Positions 21,261-21,795 of a DNA stretch of 21,795 nt are shown here, one piece after another. Location of the stretch: the NCBI GenBank assembly GCA_947627125.1, contig CANQUY010000012.1, forward strand, positions 1 to 21,795, in the 5' to 3' direction. This stretch comes from an uncultured Clostridia bacterium. Lineage in GTDB: Bacteria; Bacillota; Clostridia; Christensenellales; Borkfalkiaceae. The notes below the pieces were generated by a model. That model was not told the origin of the DNA. It made no database searches and saw nothing but the letters and a program-made list of their open reading frames with translations. Made by a program: the position numbers and the translations under genes. Numbering within the stretch: the stretch's first letter is position 1; every line of letters starts with the position of its first letter.

Positions 21261-21795
21261 GCCCAGCCACTCATCCTGACCCTGAGCATAGTCGAAGGGG
21301 AAGGATCCCATAAAACCAACGGAGCAGGGGTCGCCGCGTCATTCTGAGAAGCGGAGAAAGAACGAAGTCAAAGTACCTTAACCCGAAGAATCTCGCGGCG
21401 AAAGTCCGTAAGTCATGCGGCGAGATACTTCGGTACAGCTTTCGTTGACTGCGTACTGCTCTCGTTCTCAGTAAGACGCCGCGTGGGGACGGACTTCGTT
21501 CAAGGGGATTCTTCGGTCGCTAGCGCTCCCTCAGAATGAGCGGTCGGTGCGTCATCCCGCCTCGTTCTCGGCCCAACGCAGTCACGTCCCCGCGCTCATC
21601 CTGCCCAGCCGCTCATCCTGACCCTGAGCATAGTCGAAGGGGAAGGATCCCATAAAACTAACGGAGCAGGGGTCGCCGCGTCATTCTGAGAAGCGGAGAA
21701 AGAACGAAGTCAAAGTGACTTAACCCGAAGAATCTCGCGGCGAAAGTCCGTAAGTCATGCGGCGAGATACTTCGGTACAGCTTTCGTTGACTGCG
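21261..21795. repeat. Long direct repeat made of hairpin elements, to the window edge
   Basis: Bases 21261-21453 recur at 21603-21795, 342 bases apart, with only about four differences and no indel; the second copy runs off the window. Each copy has an inverted C/G element (CTCATCCTGACC...GGAAGGATCCCAT), an inverted T/A element (CCGCGTCATTCTGAG...GAAGAATCTCGCGG) and the start of an A-type element (GCGGCGAGATACTTCGG). Between the copies the A-type element ends CTCAGTAAGACGCCGC (21467-21482). A T/A element follows at 21505-21542 (GGGGATTCTTCGG, CTCAGAATGAGCGG). No gene is seen after 21242. Confidence 0.9.

Overview
The window looks like a chromosome segment from a low-oxygen Gram-positive of the Clostridia or a near relative, probably an uncultured gut-type Firmicute. 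This is inferred from gene content: an FMN riboswitch driving a RibU-type ECF transporter subunit, a BspA-like leucine-rich-repeat lipoprotein, a tilS-hpt pair, a tsaE-tsaB-rimI cluster and good Shine-Dalgarno sites. Most of the window is GC-rich. The first 1.5 kb is strikingly AT-rich and looks acquired.

Layout. Positions 1-1480 hold a Vsr endonuclease gene entering from the left edge and broken at its 3' end, convergent with an AT-rich HD-domain-like gene. A three-tRNA operon (fMet, Met, Glu; minus strand) with a near-consensus promoter and a terminator follows. A 251-residue unknown protein (2358-3113) and a 993-residue BspA-like lipoprotein (3780-6761, minus) converge on a repeat array. 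Between bspA and tilS there is an apparent small structured RNA gene (about 6931-7072, minus) with its own promoter and terminator. Then come tilS, hpt, an ECF-like sigma factor and a membrane protein that may be its anti-sigma partner, a lipoprotein serpin, a lipoprotein with a von Willebrand A domain, glyA, the FMN riboswitch with ribU, and a tightly overlapped cluster tsaE-tsaB-rimI-alpha/beta hydrolase-murF-like.

How the genes relate. tilS, tsaE and tsaB act in tRNA modification (lysidine at C34 of tRNA-Ile2; t6A37). RimI and the hydrolase are translationally coupled to them. The terminal Mur ligase carries a five-helix membrane domain where soluble MurF has its UDP-substrate domain. The sigma and anti-sigma-like pair sits upstream of two secreted lipoproteins, which suggests but does not prove an envelope-stress or surface module.

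The most distinctive trait is the intergenic DNA. Nearly every gap above about 150 bp outside the AT-rich left end is filled with hairpin-forming repeats of one superfamily, with ends of the type GATxCTTCG and CTCAGx'ATGA. The variable base x and its partner x' covary (T/A, G/C, C/G), so pairing is kept while sequence changes. These units are amplified as an 85-bp array, a 165-bp array and a 342-bp-spaced long repeat. No transposase or RAYT-type gene for them is present in the window.
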